A stretch of DNA of 64,000 nucleotides, from the NCBI GenBank assembly GCA_009667805.1, contig CM019072.1, positions 41,422,654 through 41,486,653 on the forward strand. The letters run 5' to 3'. The notes beneath the pieces were generated by a model that was given only the letters and a program-made list of their open reading frames with translations, was not told the DNA's origin and searched no databases. The position numbers were made by a program, and so were the translations under genes. Below are positions 11,886 to 21,347 of the stretch, one piece after another. This stretch comes from Leptobrachium leishanense. Taxonomy: Eukaryota > Chordata > Amphibia > Anura > Megophryidae. How positions within the stretch are numbered: position 1 is the first letter of the stretch; every line of letters begins with the position of its first letter.

Positions 11886-12410
11886 ATTTTCTAGAGTTCT
11901 CTCCGTACTGGGGAGAACTCTGGGTGTATCACAGACTGAGGAAGCCTGCAGTACAAGCAGGCGAAATGCGTTTCTGGAGACTGCATCCATTTTTTAAATA
12001 TTTTATTTGTTTAAATAAATGTTTATACCGACGAGCACCATCATTGCACCTTGGAATTTATTATTTCCTGACGGAGGATTCACTCGTGGAGGATTTATCC
12101 CTGGGGATTTCACGACGTTATCATACTGAGCCACTTAGGGAAAGAGGCTCTTTAATTTGTGAGTATATTCCCTCTTGCTGGCTAAAAGGTTTTGGTTATA
12201 AGAATAAATATCGGCGCAATGGAGTTTTGTCATTTTCATTTAAGCGCTGCAGCTGGAGCAAATGCACCATACTGAAGCTTGACGATCTGATACTCAATGT
12301 ATTTGGGCTTGACCCCTCTGTTAAGAGGTCAGAAGGCGCCATCATTAGAGCCAATTGGGGCTCCTCCTTTGTGAGTTCAAATCTACAATTACTATTTATA
12401 TATTGACTGT
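11886..12410 (+). repeat. Retroelement piece with hammerhead-like motif
   Basis: A 9 bp hairpin (AGAGTTCTC...GAGAACTCT, 11892-11920) precedes a hammerhead-like core: CAGA 11932-11935, CTGAGGA 11936-11942, stem GCCTGC/GCAGGC 11944-11949 and 11957-11962, GAA 11963-11965, ATGCGT 11966-11971, then TCTG pairing back to CAGA. One extra A at 11943 departs from the consensus. CTGANGA-stem-GAAA motifs with very short stem III are known from Penelope-like retroelements; assignment here is inference. The 177-codon frame 11873-12406 covers the motif, matches no family I know, and is probably fortuitous. Confidence 0.4.
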
Positions 12411-12631
12411 CATTGCTTTAAAGGCAATATTGCACCATATGTCCTTTTTATGATACATTTAGGTCATATTTCTATTGGACAATAGTCCAGAAAGTGGAAA
12501 AACCAAAAGTGTGTTTTTTCTAGATTCTTTTTGTGTATTCAGCACGATTGGGAATAGTTGGTGCTCTCACACAGGGTCTTGTACCCAAATATTTTCTAGA
12601 GTGTCCTAATAAGAATTATCTTTACTTAGAT

Positions 12632-12758
12632 CAGGGCTGTTGTACTCACAGCCCCCCGATGTCTACAATTCCCAGAATTCCTTCCATGCACTAGAAGGCC
12701 AAGACGTCATGGGAGATGGAGCTCAGAAACATCTGGGGGGCGGAGTTTGACAGTCTTG
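12632..12758. mobile_element. hAT-type palindromic MITE
   Basis: Starts CAGGGCTGTTGTACTC and ends GAGTTTGACAGTCTTG; interior arms are CCCCCCGATGTCTACA against ACATCTGGGGGG-like sequence. Flanks ACTTAGAT and AGTTAGAT match at 7 of 8 positions, fitting an 8 bp hAT duplication. Fragments of relatives lie at 4735 and 21840. Confidence 0.7.
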
Positions 12759-14711
12759 AGTTAGATGCTAATCAAGAGATTGTGATTTTGATAAATGTGA
12801 ATTTAGGCAGAATCTGGGTTGTTTAGGAACGTACAGAAATACATTCATCAGCTTCCAGATTTGTAGCAGCTAGTAAAATCTGATATAATATGGATATATT
12901 GACCAAAGCTGTGACTTCATTGCTTTTTCTACTCTTTCTTGAAAGCAAATATGGCAGTTGTGAAGAAAGGAACATTAAGAGACTAAACATGAGGATTCTA
13001 TTTATTGTCTATTAAAGCACAATATGTGTCTCAACAAAACAGGATTATGCATCTGTGGCAGCATTTAAGAGAATCACCTCGGCAGCCAAAGCAAGTCCAT
13101 TTTGAAATATTATGTGGCATATGAAGCAATCTATTATAAAGACTTTAATGATCCGTTTGTAACATTTAGTATTACATTCCTCTCTACTGTAGCTATTTTG
13201 GAATTCGGGGCCTGTCATTTTTTTGCTTGATACAGGTTTGTACTTTAGTTGTCCTTACTAAATCGCAAATGCTTTCAAAAGATGTGAAAATTCCAAAACT
13301 CGTAATAAAAATAATTATGAACGTTTAAGATCTTATCTTTCAAGGAATCAGACTATAACAATATGAATAAATTTAAGTTCAACAGAGAGCAACTATATAT
13401 TTATTATATAAAAGATTCTTGAAAATAGATCAATAAAAAGGTAAAAAAGAAAGAAAAAAGGAGCAGCAGTGTTTATCGAGAGTACAAACAAAACCAATTT
13501 CATTAAAAGAAATCCGATTCTCGTAGCATTATGTGGAGATCTTTCTCTTGGCATTGCACAGGATTTAAAATACATAAACTTTGATATGAACATTCTTGTA
13601 CCAGTTTATCACAGTTATTGAACTTAAGGATTGTTAGTTTTGCTTTTTTTTATTTTTAATTACGCACTTCTAAATATAAATTTGCCACATTGGCATCATA
13701 AGTCATAGATCAAGCATAAGAAACTAATTTAGAAAATGTTAAAGGCTACAAAATGATAACTTAATACTTTGAGACATATCAAAATTTATTAGGGGTTTAT
13801 ATTCACATAAAAATAAATATCCGTCGTTTCACTTGAAATGTCTAAACAAAAATAAAAAGATAACATTGAACTTTTATCCAGATTCACAAACTACTCTATA
13901 ATTGTAAATGGGGAGAGGAAATTATAATAGATATAGTACAAGAAACTTACAAAAACTATTTGACTGCATGTACCATCCAATCTACTTAAATTTCGTTGTG
14001 TTTTTTTGTTGTAGTAATTGTTTCGTTTTTTTTTTAGTTTTTACTTGCTGCATAGCTCGTTAATGAAGTTTATGGGAGAAGTAGAATATCCTATATTTTT
14101 TGGAATAATTAAAGTAAAAAAAGGGTTTTCATACCGCAAAAGGATAAATGCCATCTCATAGAATATGCTATTTGCTATAGCATTTTTTATGTGTTATTCA
14201 CCTTTTTGTCGTTCTCAATGTGTCACACTGTCCGGTCCAGGTGTCATTTTGTTAGCAAAAAGATAATTTCTTAATTTGACTTTTTTTATTTGAACAATGA
14301 CCGTGATCTGCCTACAAATGTTAAAGCCGAGGGAAATATAATATTCTCCTTAACACAGTATATAGAATTTTGCCAGGAATAGTTCTTCTACTAACAGAGT
14401 AGATAACAGACCCAGTTCTGTTCTTTCTCAATTCATTTAAACTGAAACAAATTCTCTTACAGTTATAATGGTTTCAACTATATGTTTGCCAAATTATAAA
14501 CTGGTGATAAAGCAAAAACCTTACAGAACTGTAGGTTATTAAAAAATGAAAGTAGAGGAAATGGGAAAGAAATGGAGATAACTGGTTTAGATACAGTGGC
14601 AGGTTAAAAAAATAAAATAATAAAATCCCTCGTCTCTCTTCTTTGAAAATTCTCTCCACCTTCTCACTCCATCATTTTTATAACCCAACCTCCCCAACCC
14701 CCAAAAATTAC

Positions 14712-14801
14712 CTTTGTCTAGCAGCCACTCGTCTACAACACGACCCAGGCGGTAGGGGATGCGCTGACGGGCAAGCGCCAATCTTTCACTATCTGGGTTC
14801 C
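14712..14801 (-). CDS. nrxn2: Neurexin splice site 4 (SS4) exon
   Basis: A 90 bp exon, the usual SS4 length, encoding the 30-residue insert with [19 protein letters not shown]. It is symmetric, phase 1 on both sides: preceding exon ends GCA-G, this one starts GG-AAC and ends AAA-G. Splice sites on the minus strand are ...TCTATAAAG| and |GTAATTTTTGG. The acceptor has a poor pyrimidine tract, fitting an alternative exon. Including or skipping SS4 in the last LNS domain is known to change presynaptic neurexin binding to neuroligins, LRRTMs and cerebellins. [13 protein letters not shown] excludes the neurexin-3 version of the insert. Neurexin-2 over neurexin-1 rests mainly on the neighbouring exon. 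The frame continuing to 14587 is intron read-through. Confidence 0.93.
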
Positions 14802-15332
14802 CTTTATAGAGTTTTAATAAAAGAACATTAGAGGCATTAGTATCTGAAACGTGAAAGGTTAGAAGTTAACAGGTCAAGGCACAGTTACAGCGGTTAGAGC
14901 AAGGTTAAAATATATTTAAGATTAATCCCATCCTGCTTCATTCTTATAATGGTCACGAGGATATTTTTAAGGCACGGTTTGCTACAAATGGGAAATTTGT
15001 TGCAGACATGCATCATATTGCCATTAATGAATAATTGTGCACTGTGACTTGTCTGTAAGTTCAATTATGCGCAACAGTGCACACAAATGTATGCTAAGCA
15101 TTTAAACATCTGGGACACAACTGTGCAGCAGAGGTTTAGCATATGTGATGTAAAATATCACCGCTTGATATAGAAACATGTACCGCTAGTGTATTTCTGT
15201 TGTGCTCAGGAGAATGCTTGTCACCTAAACTTTATTAATATTATCTATATCAAAAACGAAAAACAACCGAGTTTCTTCAAAATAAAAAATATTGTAAAAT
15301 TTATCCAATTTGTTTTTGTTCTTTCTCACTGT

Positions 15333-16085
15333 GGGCCCTATCACCTCCTTAATGCTAGCGCTCACGTAAATGAGCATTAGCGCTAGGTTCATTGAGGTGA
15401 TAGTGTGACGCCCAGATCGGATCCCGATCGCTATAGGGTTAAAAAAATCCATTAGTGCATAGGTATTAGCGCTTTTCAGCATGAACTTACTGTACTTTGC
15501 GCTCCCTATGCTTAACATGGGGAGCGAAAGAGTAAGCAAACAGTAATTAGCATTAGGATCACATAGTCCTAAAGCTAATTACGAACTACTGCCACTAACT
15601 GGAAAAGTTTGCTACAGCTTAGAGCTGTAGCGAACTGATTCCATTTCTGCAGAATAAGTCAGGAGTAGCTGTAACACCCCAAAAATCAAATACTTACCTC
15701 TCATCCCACGGCAAGAACGGCGCCCTGATCTGCCGCTTCTGGCTGCCAGGAGCAGAGTGATACTGGAGAAAAAAGTCCACAGTCTCCCTCCGCGATCTCT
15801 CCAGCATACCTGCAGGATCTCGTGAGAGGCAAGATCCTGCCGGTCATGTGACCCAGCAGCAGAAGCCTCCATTGAGTCCTATGGACTCCATGGAGGGGAT
15901 ACTCGCGATGGTGCATTAGCGCTGCCCGAGCATCCTGTAGCCTAGTGGCCGCTACGGTGAAGGCTGTTAGATTCAGCGCCTGCCTCGTGATCCACTGGTA
16001 AAACGGGAACGCTAAGGGGAAATTTGGGACTGCAAATGTTTCCCATTAGCATCCCCGTTTTAACTACAGCCAGATGATAGTGCCC
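15333..16085. mobile_element. Palindromic MITE, ACTCCATGGAG family (copy 3)
   Basis: Starts GGGCCCTATCACCTC and ends AGATGATAGTGCCC (reverse GGGCACTATCATCT). The core TATGGACTCCATGGAGG lies near 15880-15896. Arms hold TGCTAGCGCTCACG hairpins and CATTAGCATCCCCGTTTTA. Open frames inside on the minus strand (15225-15916) are repeat by-products. Confidence 0.65.
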
Positions 16086-16469
16086 TATGTGTCTGGTCAC
16101 TCTCCTGATTTGTTATTCTTATCTTTATCATTTTCGTAAAACTGAAACATAGTGAGAGACTGATTGAAACTGAACCCCTTCACTAATATGATCGAGTTTA
16201 CTCGATTTTCAAATGCACCATCAAGTGCCAGAGATTGATTTAACTCAATCTGGAAGTATTGGAGGACTGCAAACTAATTTCATTTATTGTAAAAAAAATA
16301 ATTTGAAAATGGACTTCAGAATATGTCTCTAAAGTATATTGGACATTTCATCAATCTGCAGTATCCTCCAACTGGAGATTTGTTACACTACTGGGAGAGG
16401 TAGCCCTCAGCCTGTCAAATACTACTTTCAGTGACTATACGCACTGTACTAATAAGTACAATACATTTA

Positions 16470-16728
16470 GGCTGGTGTCAGACGAGCACACTATGTGCAC
16501 CTGTACTGACGTGCCTTCTGGCGTCCATCGCAGCATTGAGACGCTGTGATGGGGCCAGCTACACGCCATTGCATGTGCAAGAATTGCACGTCCAACAGCA
16601 GCCGTGCTGCGTCCATACAGCAGCCCTCTCCGTCAAAGCGCTAGGACGCAGCAGAGCGTGATTCTCCATAGGAGGATCGAGCCTTGCAGCGCTGAGTGCA
16701 CAAAGTGTGCTCAGCGAGGTGGCCAGAC
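16470..16728. mobile_element. MITE, GGCTGGGGTCAGACG family (degraded)
   Basis: Left end GGCTGGTGTCAGACGAGC preceded by TTA (16467-16469). The right end is eroded, with AGTGTGCTCAGCGAGGTGGCC near 16695-16715 where the mirror of the left end is expected. Better copies are at 42912-43787, 43253-43698 and 45868-46292. It abuts the truncated start of the BEL element. Confidence 0.55.
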
Positions 16729-16734
16729 GGGTGT

Positions 16735-17500
16735 AGAGTTGAGAGCTCTGTTGAATCACCTGCACTGTTTCCCAAAAATTTCCGGCAAGGACAATCAGAA
16801 ATTCTTGGAACTCAATGACCTTCTCTGGGAGCTGCAGCTGGCCAAGACAGACGCTTAATACCTGACCTCAGCTATCTGGACACTGCACATGGGGTAAACC
16901 CAATAGTTTTCAAGCTGCCATACAATATCCAGGAAAAATGGGCTACACTTGGGGCAAAGTATAAAAGAGTGAACCATATCTCCTTTCCACCTTTCTCCTA
17001 CTTTTGCGAGTTCATAAGGGACATTGCAGAAACAAAGAATGACCCCAGTTTTTCCTACAGTGAGTTCCACGCTTCAGGTTCCCTACCTCAGATGTCCGAC
17101 AGCTCGCACTTTAATCACAGAGGCCGCAGGGGTCCAGTATCCGTGAAGAAGACTAATGTCCTTCCCCCTCCTGCCTCAATTCCTGACAAGTGCAAACAAG
17201 GTGAAAAGATTGAGAATCCTAACCGCCTTTGCCCTATTCATAAGAAACCATATCCCCTCAAAAAGTGCATTGGCTTTAGAAAGAAACCACTCCAAGAGCG
17301 CAAGGAGCTCCTAAAGACATATGGTGTATGTTTCAGTTGTTGTACTTCTACTGAGCTCTTTGCCATAGACTGCAAATTTCCTATCAAGTGCATAGAATGT
17401 GATAGTGTGGATCATGTGCAGGCGCTACATCCATCTCAGTACATGCCTGCAATGTCAACAGACTCCCCTCCTGTGTCAAAAGCACAACAGGCAGACTACA
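16735..17500 (+). pseudogene. BEL/Pao retrotransposon gag region, 5'-truncated
   Basis: Encodes remnants of the structural part of a BEL/Pao polyprotein. Translation shows a DUF1759-like capsid segment (LYN-type motif with LDTAHGVNPIV near 16874-16905 and ISFPPFSYFCEFI near 16979-17015), a basic linker with LCPIHKKPYPLKKC (17230-17270), and a cysteine-rich nucleic-acid-binding region, CFSCC...CIECDSVDH, at 17331-17415. Reading frame changes near 16860 and near 17495 show indels. The first part of gag, the leader and the 5' LTR are missing; sequence upstream belongs to an unrelated MITE. It is plus strand, antisense to the neurexin intron that holds it. Confidence 0.9.
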
Positions 17501-18163
17501 GATCAGGAATTTACTATAGTGTCCTCTTCTTGTACAGCAGTATGTGGTGAAGATCTTTGCGACAAGTCTTCTTCTAAAATATGCTTAGTTAACATATATC
17601 ACAAGAATCACCCAGGAAAGTCTGTTAAAGTATACGCCATCCTGGACGATCAGAGCAATCGGTCCCTCGCAAGAATGGAAATCTTTGATCTTTTCAAATT
17701 AAAAGGAGATTTCTACCCTTATACTTTAGGTACATGTAGTGGCATTACAGAGGTCTCTGGAAGAAGAGCCAGCGGATTCGTAGTAGCTTCTCTTGGGGGC
17801 AATCTGGAATTACCGTTACCCACACTTGTCGAGTGCAACCAGATCCCATCTAACAAGCAAGAGATCCCTACACCAGAAGCTGCCCTACACCATTCTCATC
17901 TGAAGGCTATAGCTAACGAAATTCCAGCCCTTGACAAGAATGCAGATATCCTAATTCTCCTGGGCAGAGATATCCTCAGAGTACATAAGGTACGGCAACA
18001 AATTAATGGTCCATTCGCTTAATGCCTTGATCTAGGTTGGGTTATCATAGGCAATGTTTGTATAAGGAAAATGAAGGTGCCTACCAAGATTTCTTCCTTC
18101 AAAACACACATCTTGCCAAATGGTCGCAACACCTATCTTGAACCGTGCCCACACCAAGATAAA
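17501..18163 (+). pseudogene. BEL/Pao aspartic protease (DUF1758-like) region
   Basis: Continues the BEL polyprotein in frame 2. The retropepsin-like active-site region reads AILDDQSNRSLA (17635-17670), as in BEL/Pao proteases, and the domain closes with ILLGRDILRVHKVRQ and, after a stop, a LGWVIIGNVC motif near 18035-18060. Premature stops are TAA at 18020-18022 (from CAA) and TGA at 18164-18166. The only long open piece is 17399-18022. The protein would have cleaved the Gag-Pol precursor inside particles; this copy is dead. Confidence 0.9.
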
Positions 18164-18430
18164 TGAAATGTCTTTCAGTCCTGGGATAACACCTTTGGAG
18201 CCACAGTGTTCAATTCTACCAATGATGACAACAAACTAGCACTGGCAAGAGAAGATAGGGAATTTCTTAAGATGATGGATAAAGAATTCGCTCAGGATGA
18301 TGCCAATAGCTGGGTAGCACCCTTACCCTTTCGTACACCTAGAGAAAAGCTACCTAACACTATACAGCAAGCAGCTGCTTGATTTGCCTCTTTAAAGCGC
18401 ACCTTAAAGAAGAAAACCGAGGCTGTGAAG
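18164..18430 (+). pseudogene. BEL/Pao reverse transcriptase N-terminal stub
   Basis: Same frame as the protease. Motif SWVAPLPFRTPREKLPN at 18310-18360 and [12 protein letters not shown] just before the junction are the conserved start of BEL/Pao reverse transcriptases (W-V-A-P-L-P-F, L-P-N, S-L-K-R-T-L). A TGA at 18380-18382 sits where family members have arginine (CGA to TGA decay). The catalytic part of RT, RNase H and integrase, normally about 3 kb, is absent: the frame passes straight into ribosomal protein L6 sequence at about 18407-18443. Confidence 0.9.
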
Positions 18431-19097
18431 AAGGTGAACCGGCACCATGCCAGCCGGAATCCAGTGCTGGTCTGCGGAATCGGGAAATATTCCCGTTCTG
18501 CCATGTATGCCAGGAAAGCCCTCTACAAGCGCAAGTACAAAGCCCCAGAAACAAAGATTGAAAGGAAGAAAAAGGAGAAGGCTAGAGCTACCGTGTCAAA
18601 GACAGTCGGTGGGGGATAAGAATGGCGGCACGCGTGTAGTCAAACTGCGTAAAATGCCTCACTATTATTCCACTGAAGATGTTCCAAGGAAGCTGTTAAG
18701 CCATGGCAAGAAGTTTTTCAGCCAGCACAAACGCAACCTGTGCTCCTCCATCACTCCTGGGACTGTATTTATCATCCTCAATGGACGCCACAGGGGGAAT
18801 CATGTGGTTTTTCTGAAGCAGCTCCAGTCTGGCCTTCTGCTGGTAACAGGACCACTGGTTATCAACCGGGTGCCCCTGCATAGAGCTCACCAGAACTTTG
18901 TTATCGCCACTTCCACAAAAGTCAATATCTCAAGTGTCAAGGTTCTAATGCACCTGACTGATGCTTACTTCAAGAAGAAGAGTCTGCGCAAACCAAAGCA
19001 CCAGGAGGGAGAGATCTTTGAAACAGAGAAGGAAAAATACGCAGTCACACAACAGTGCAAAGCCGATCAGAAGTTTGTGGATTCCAAACTCCTGCCA
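18431..19097 (+). pseudogene. rpl6: Captured ribosomal protein L6 (eL6) coding segment
   Basis: About 217 codons of eL6, a protein of the large ribosomal subunit (about 288 residues in mammals). Landmarks: SRNPVLV (18452), [17 protein letters not shown] (18487), [74 protein letters not shown] and [13 protein letters not shown]. By family knowledge it covers roughly residues 43-259; the basic N-terminus, the last 29 or so residues, both UTRs and poly(A) are missing. No introns interrupt it, so it derives from spliced mRNA. One extra G in the G-run at 18610-18615 shifts frame from 2 to 0. Several arginines are changed to Cys/His, consistent with CpG decay. It is embedded in-frame in the BEL element and is not a standalone processed pseudogene. 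Confidence 0.95.
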
Positions 19098-19244
19098 ATG
19101 GGTCTTGTCACTCAGGTTATGCCCAGTGACGATGGAAGAATCTGAAAAGTGAAGGACAAGGTGACTAAAGGAGGTGTTGTACATAGTTTCTTCCGGCCAA
19201 TCACTGAACTGATACTCCTTCTGCCAAGGGAAAAGGTCAGTTAA
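19098..19244 (+). pseudogene. BEL/Pao polyprotein C-terminus (DUF5641-like)
   Basis: Directly after the RPL6 residues the same frame reads [14 protein letters not shown], a TGA at 19143-19145 (probably from CGA, Arg), then KVTKGG and FFRPITELILLLP, ending with TAA at 19242-19244. This G-V...P-S-D-D-G-R...RP-I-x-x-L-x-LL pattern is the conserved end of BEL/Pao polyproteins after integrase. It follows the RPL6 frame without a shift. Upstream integrase is absent. Confidence 0.88.
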
Positions 19245-19549
19245 GAGTTTCTGCTCTCGGCAGAAGCCTTTCCACAAATAGCCAGTTGGATTACAATTGT
19301 GTTGGTGGAAGTTTTGGCCTAGAGCGGCTTCCCCAGCATGAAGATGGGTTAACTTGTTAAGTTTACTCCTCGCATCTGGAACTATGGCCTACTTTTAAGA
19401 TGTTGACTTAGTTACTGGCTATAAAGTGTAAAGTTGTATTATTGAATGCTTTACCTTTGTTTTTCAGGTCTCTGCATTGGGTTTCCAGGAGGACATTTAA
19501 AATTATAGTGTTAGTTTATTTTGAAATCAAAATATTTCAGACGGAGAGT
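19245..19549 (+). other. BEL 3' untranslated region and polypurine tract
   Basis: Noncoding stretch between the polyprotein stop and the LTR. It ends in a purine-rich run, ACGGAGAG, immediately before TGTCATGACCC, the position expected for the plus-strand primer of reverse transcription. Confidence 0.6.
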
Positions 19550-19919
19550 GTCATGACCCATGACTCAGGGTTTATTTGTATATTTTAATGTTATGTGTTG
19601 AATCTGCTTTTTTCTGCTTGCAGCTATTATTTCATAGCTATTTTGATCCTGCTGGGTTCCCTTAGCCTTGCTGTATCCAGCTAGCTCCACCCCTTTTTGT
19701 TCAGTCTATTTCTGAGGTGCTTACTGGTCACCTAGCAGCCATCTTTGCTCAATGCTGGACAGAACTAATGTCTTTTCATCTGCATTGCTGTACACTATTA
19801 CAAAGATTGTTAGTCTGATCATTAAAGTTTTCAACTAGATTCATCTTTCTACCTGTCAGTTATGCCGAGTTGACACTGTCTGCTGAACTTTCATTGTGTA
19901 AGTACTGGTGAACAGTACA
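19550..19919 (+). repeat. BEL/Pao 3' LTR (solo side)
   Basis: Begins TGTCATGACCCATGACTC after a polypurine tract and ends near GTGAACAGTACA at about 19919, giving the TG...CA ends of an LTR of about 370 bp. ATTAAAG near 19820 could be its polyadenylation signal. No 5' LTR partner is in the window, so ends are inferred from signals and not by alignment of two LTRs. Confidence 0.6.
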
Positions 19920-21175
19920 GATTTAGTTAGTCTCAAGCACCCATGCCCCAGCTTTGCTAGGGAGGCAGAATAAGGTGCTTAAACAGAAGTTAATACAACA
20001 AAGAAGGAAACTATTTGAAAATCCCAAAAATGTGTAAACTGAAAATTAACGCTTACAGACAGTTTGGGAGCAATGTTTCTATTAATATTTATCATTTTAA
20101 TTTCACTATTTTTTTTTAAATATGAGTGGCCGAAGAAAAGAGAGGCCTGGAAATCCGAGTAGAAGAATGTGTAAAAAAACGGAAAAACAAAAGACAAAAG
20201 AAGATAAAGGACAAAAACATTTTAAATAGCATATTCGATGATTTTCTGTCACTTGACCCATAATGTGTTTTTGTGAGTTCACTGTGTTTTTTCTATGTGT
20301 AGACAATACTGGCCTGATTTGTACATACATTTGTGGTAACTGCTTTGTTTCCCAAATTTTTCAATGGCATCATTTCACAAAACAATTCTGTCTCCATGTG
20401 ACCAAAAAGATTGATGTAAGAACAGAAGGGATTAAAAGCTACTGTCTAGTTAGTTCTGTTTATGATTTGGTTAGAAGGGGCAAAGAGGGAAAGTTTAATA
20501 ACAGACCCGCAATTCATATTTTTTAGTATTAGTTTTATTAGTAGATTCCTTAATTAAAACTTACTCGTTTTTTTTCTGTAGTCAAAATTCCAATGCAACC
20601 TTGAGCTCCCAATGATCAGATTGGTACCCAAATTTAATCTTTTTACTTAAGAGTGGTCTATATTTATTAGAAGTAGGTAGTCAAAGATCATACTGGGTAG
20701 TGAAGACAGATCCATTGTTTACTATGGAACAGCAAGGTCCATTTACTTCGAACTTTGACAACAGCTAAAAAGAGTTCTTAAATTAATTAAATAACTCACA
20801 TTAGTTCCAAAATGTCAATACTTCAACATATTTATTCATTTTTATGTTTTGTTTAAACTTTACAAAACTGTAACAAATTAGACTATAACGTTATATTGAA
20901 CATTTAAGCAATTTAATAGGAACCACATTAATAACTTAATAATGTTCTAGCTGTGATGTCAATTTGATTTGAATTATTAGCATGTACCATGGAATATGGT
21001 ATATAACCAAAGCAGAAACCATGCCCACGCTAGCAGAAAGACAGAGAAAGAATGGAAAAGAAGAAGCGTCACATAATAGTATAGTATAGAAAAAATAATG
21101 TACTAACAGGAGATTTAAAGAAATACAACAACAGTGGCTCAGCAGGATATTTCTTCTACCAGAAGCATTCCTCAC

Positions 21176-21347
21176 CTGCAGGGTACCTTTCGTTGACAGG
21201 CCAGCTATCCACCTGCAGGGTAGCATTTCCCCCACTACGTGTAAACCGCACCACATGATATTTTCCATCGCTCACCAGGGCCCCTGGTTCCTCAATGGTT
21301 ATATCATCTGTACCCACGTTAAATATCACCCCCACTGTGCCCTGGTC
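21176..21347 (-). CDS. nrxn2: Neurexin LNS-domain exon preceding SS4
   Basis: A 172 bp exon, phase 0 start and phase 1 end, with splice sites CTCCTCCTATAG| and |GTGAGGAATGC on the minus strand. It encodes [20 protein letters not shown], then [19 protein letters not shown] and [13 protein letters not shown], a core piece of the sixth (last) LNS domain, the extracellular part of neurexin that binds postsynaptic partners in a Ca2+- and SS4-dependent way. [14 protein letters not shown] and [12 protein letters not shown] together fit neurexin-2 better than neurexin-1 ([21 protein letters not shown]) or neurexin-3 ([12 protein letters not shown]); this is from memory of the paralogues. The reading frame is intact and splice signals are canonical, so the exon looks functional. 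The open frame 20936-21268 overlaps the exon only by reading past the donor. Confidence 0.95.

Larger units (their letters stand above)
1..14711 (-). other. nrxn2: Neurexin intron downstream of SS4 exon (partial)
   Basis: Minus-strand intron following the SS4 exon; it runs off the left edge. I looked for the next neurexin exon, which resumes the LNS domain after SS4, and did not recognise it. The stretch is filled by separately listed transposons. Remaining parts (3508-3929, 4071-4734, 7743-8284, 8439-9531, 10400-11885, 12767-14711) are AT-rich and show no gene, RNA or clear repeat that I can name, apart from short A/T runs and a TA-rich tract near 10580-10630. Confidence 0.6.
14802..21175 (-). 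other. nrxn2: Neurexin intron upstream of SS4 exon
   Basis: A 6,374 bp intron bounded by |GTGAGGAATGC (donor, minus strand, next to 21175) and CTCTATAAAG| (acceptor, next to 14802). It contains an ACTCCATGGAG-family MITE, a GGCTGGGGTCAG-family MITE and the antisense BEL-RPL6 chimera. Stretches 14802-15332, 16086-16469 and 19920-21175 hold no recognised gene or repeat. Confidence 0.85.

Noticed and set aside
11873..12406. 177-codon open frame as a host gene
   Set aside because: No recognised domain, no splice context, and it covers a dispersed repeat with a hammerhead-like motif.
14587..14711. Extension of the neurexin exon to the end of its open frame
   Set aside because: GTAATT donor follows AAAG at the known SS4 boundary and the 90 bp length fits; the rest is intron read-through.
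18447..19145. A functional ribosomal protein L6 gene
   Set aside because: It has no start or end of the protein, a frameshift, arginine losses, and BEL sequence fused at both sides.
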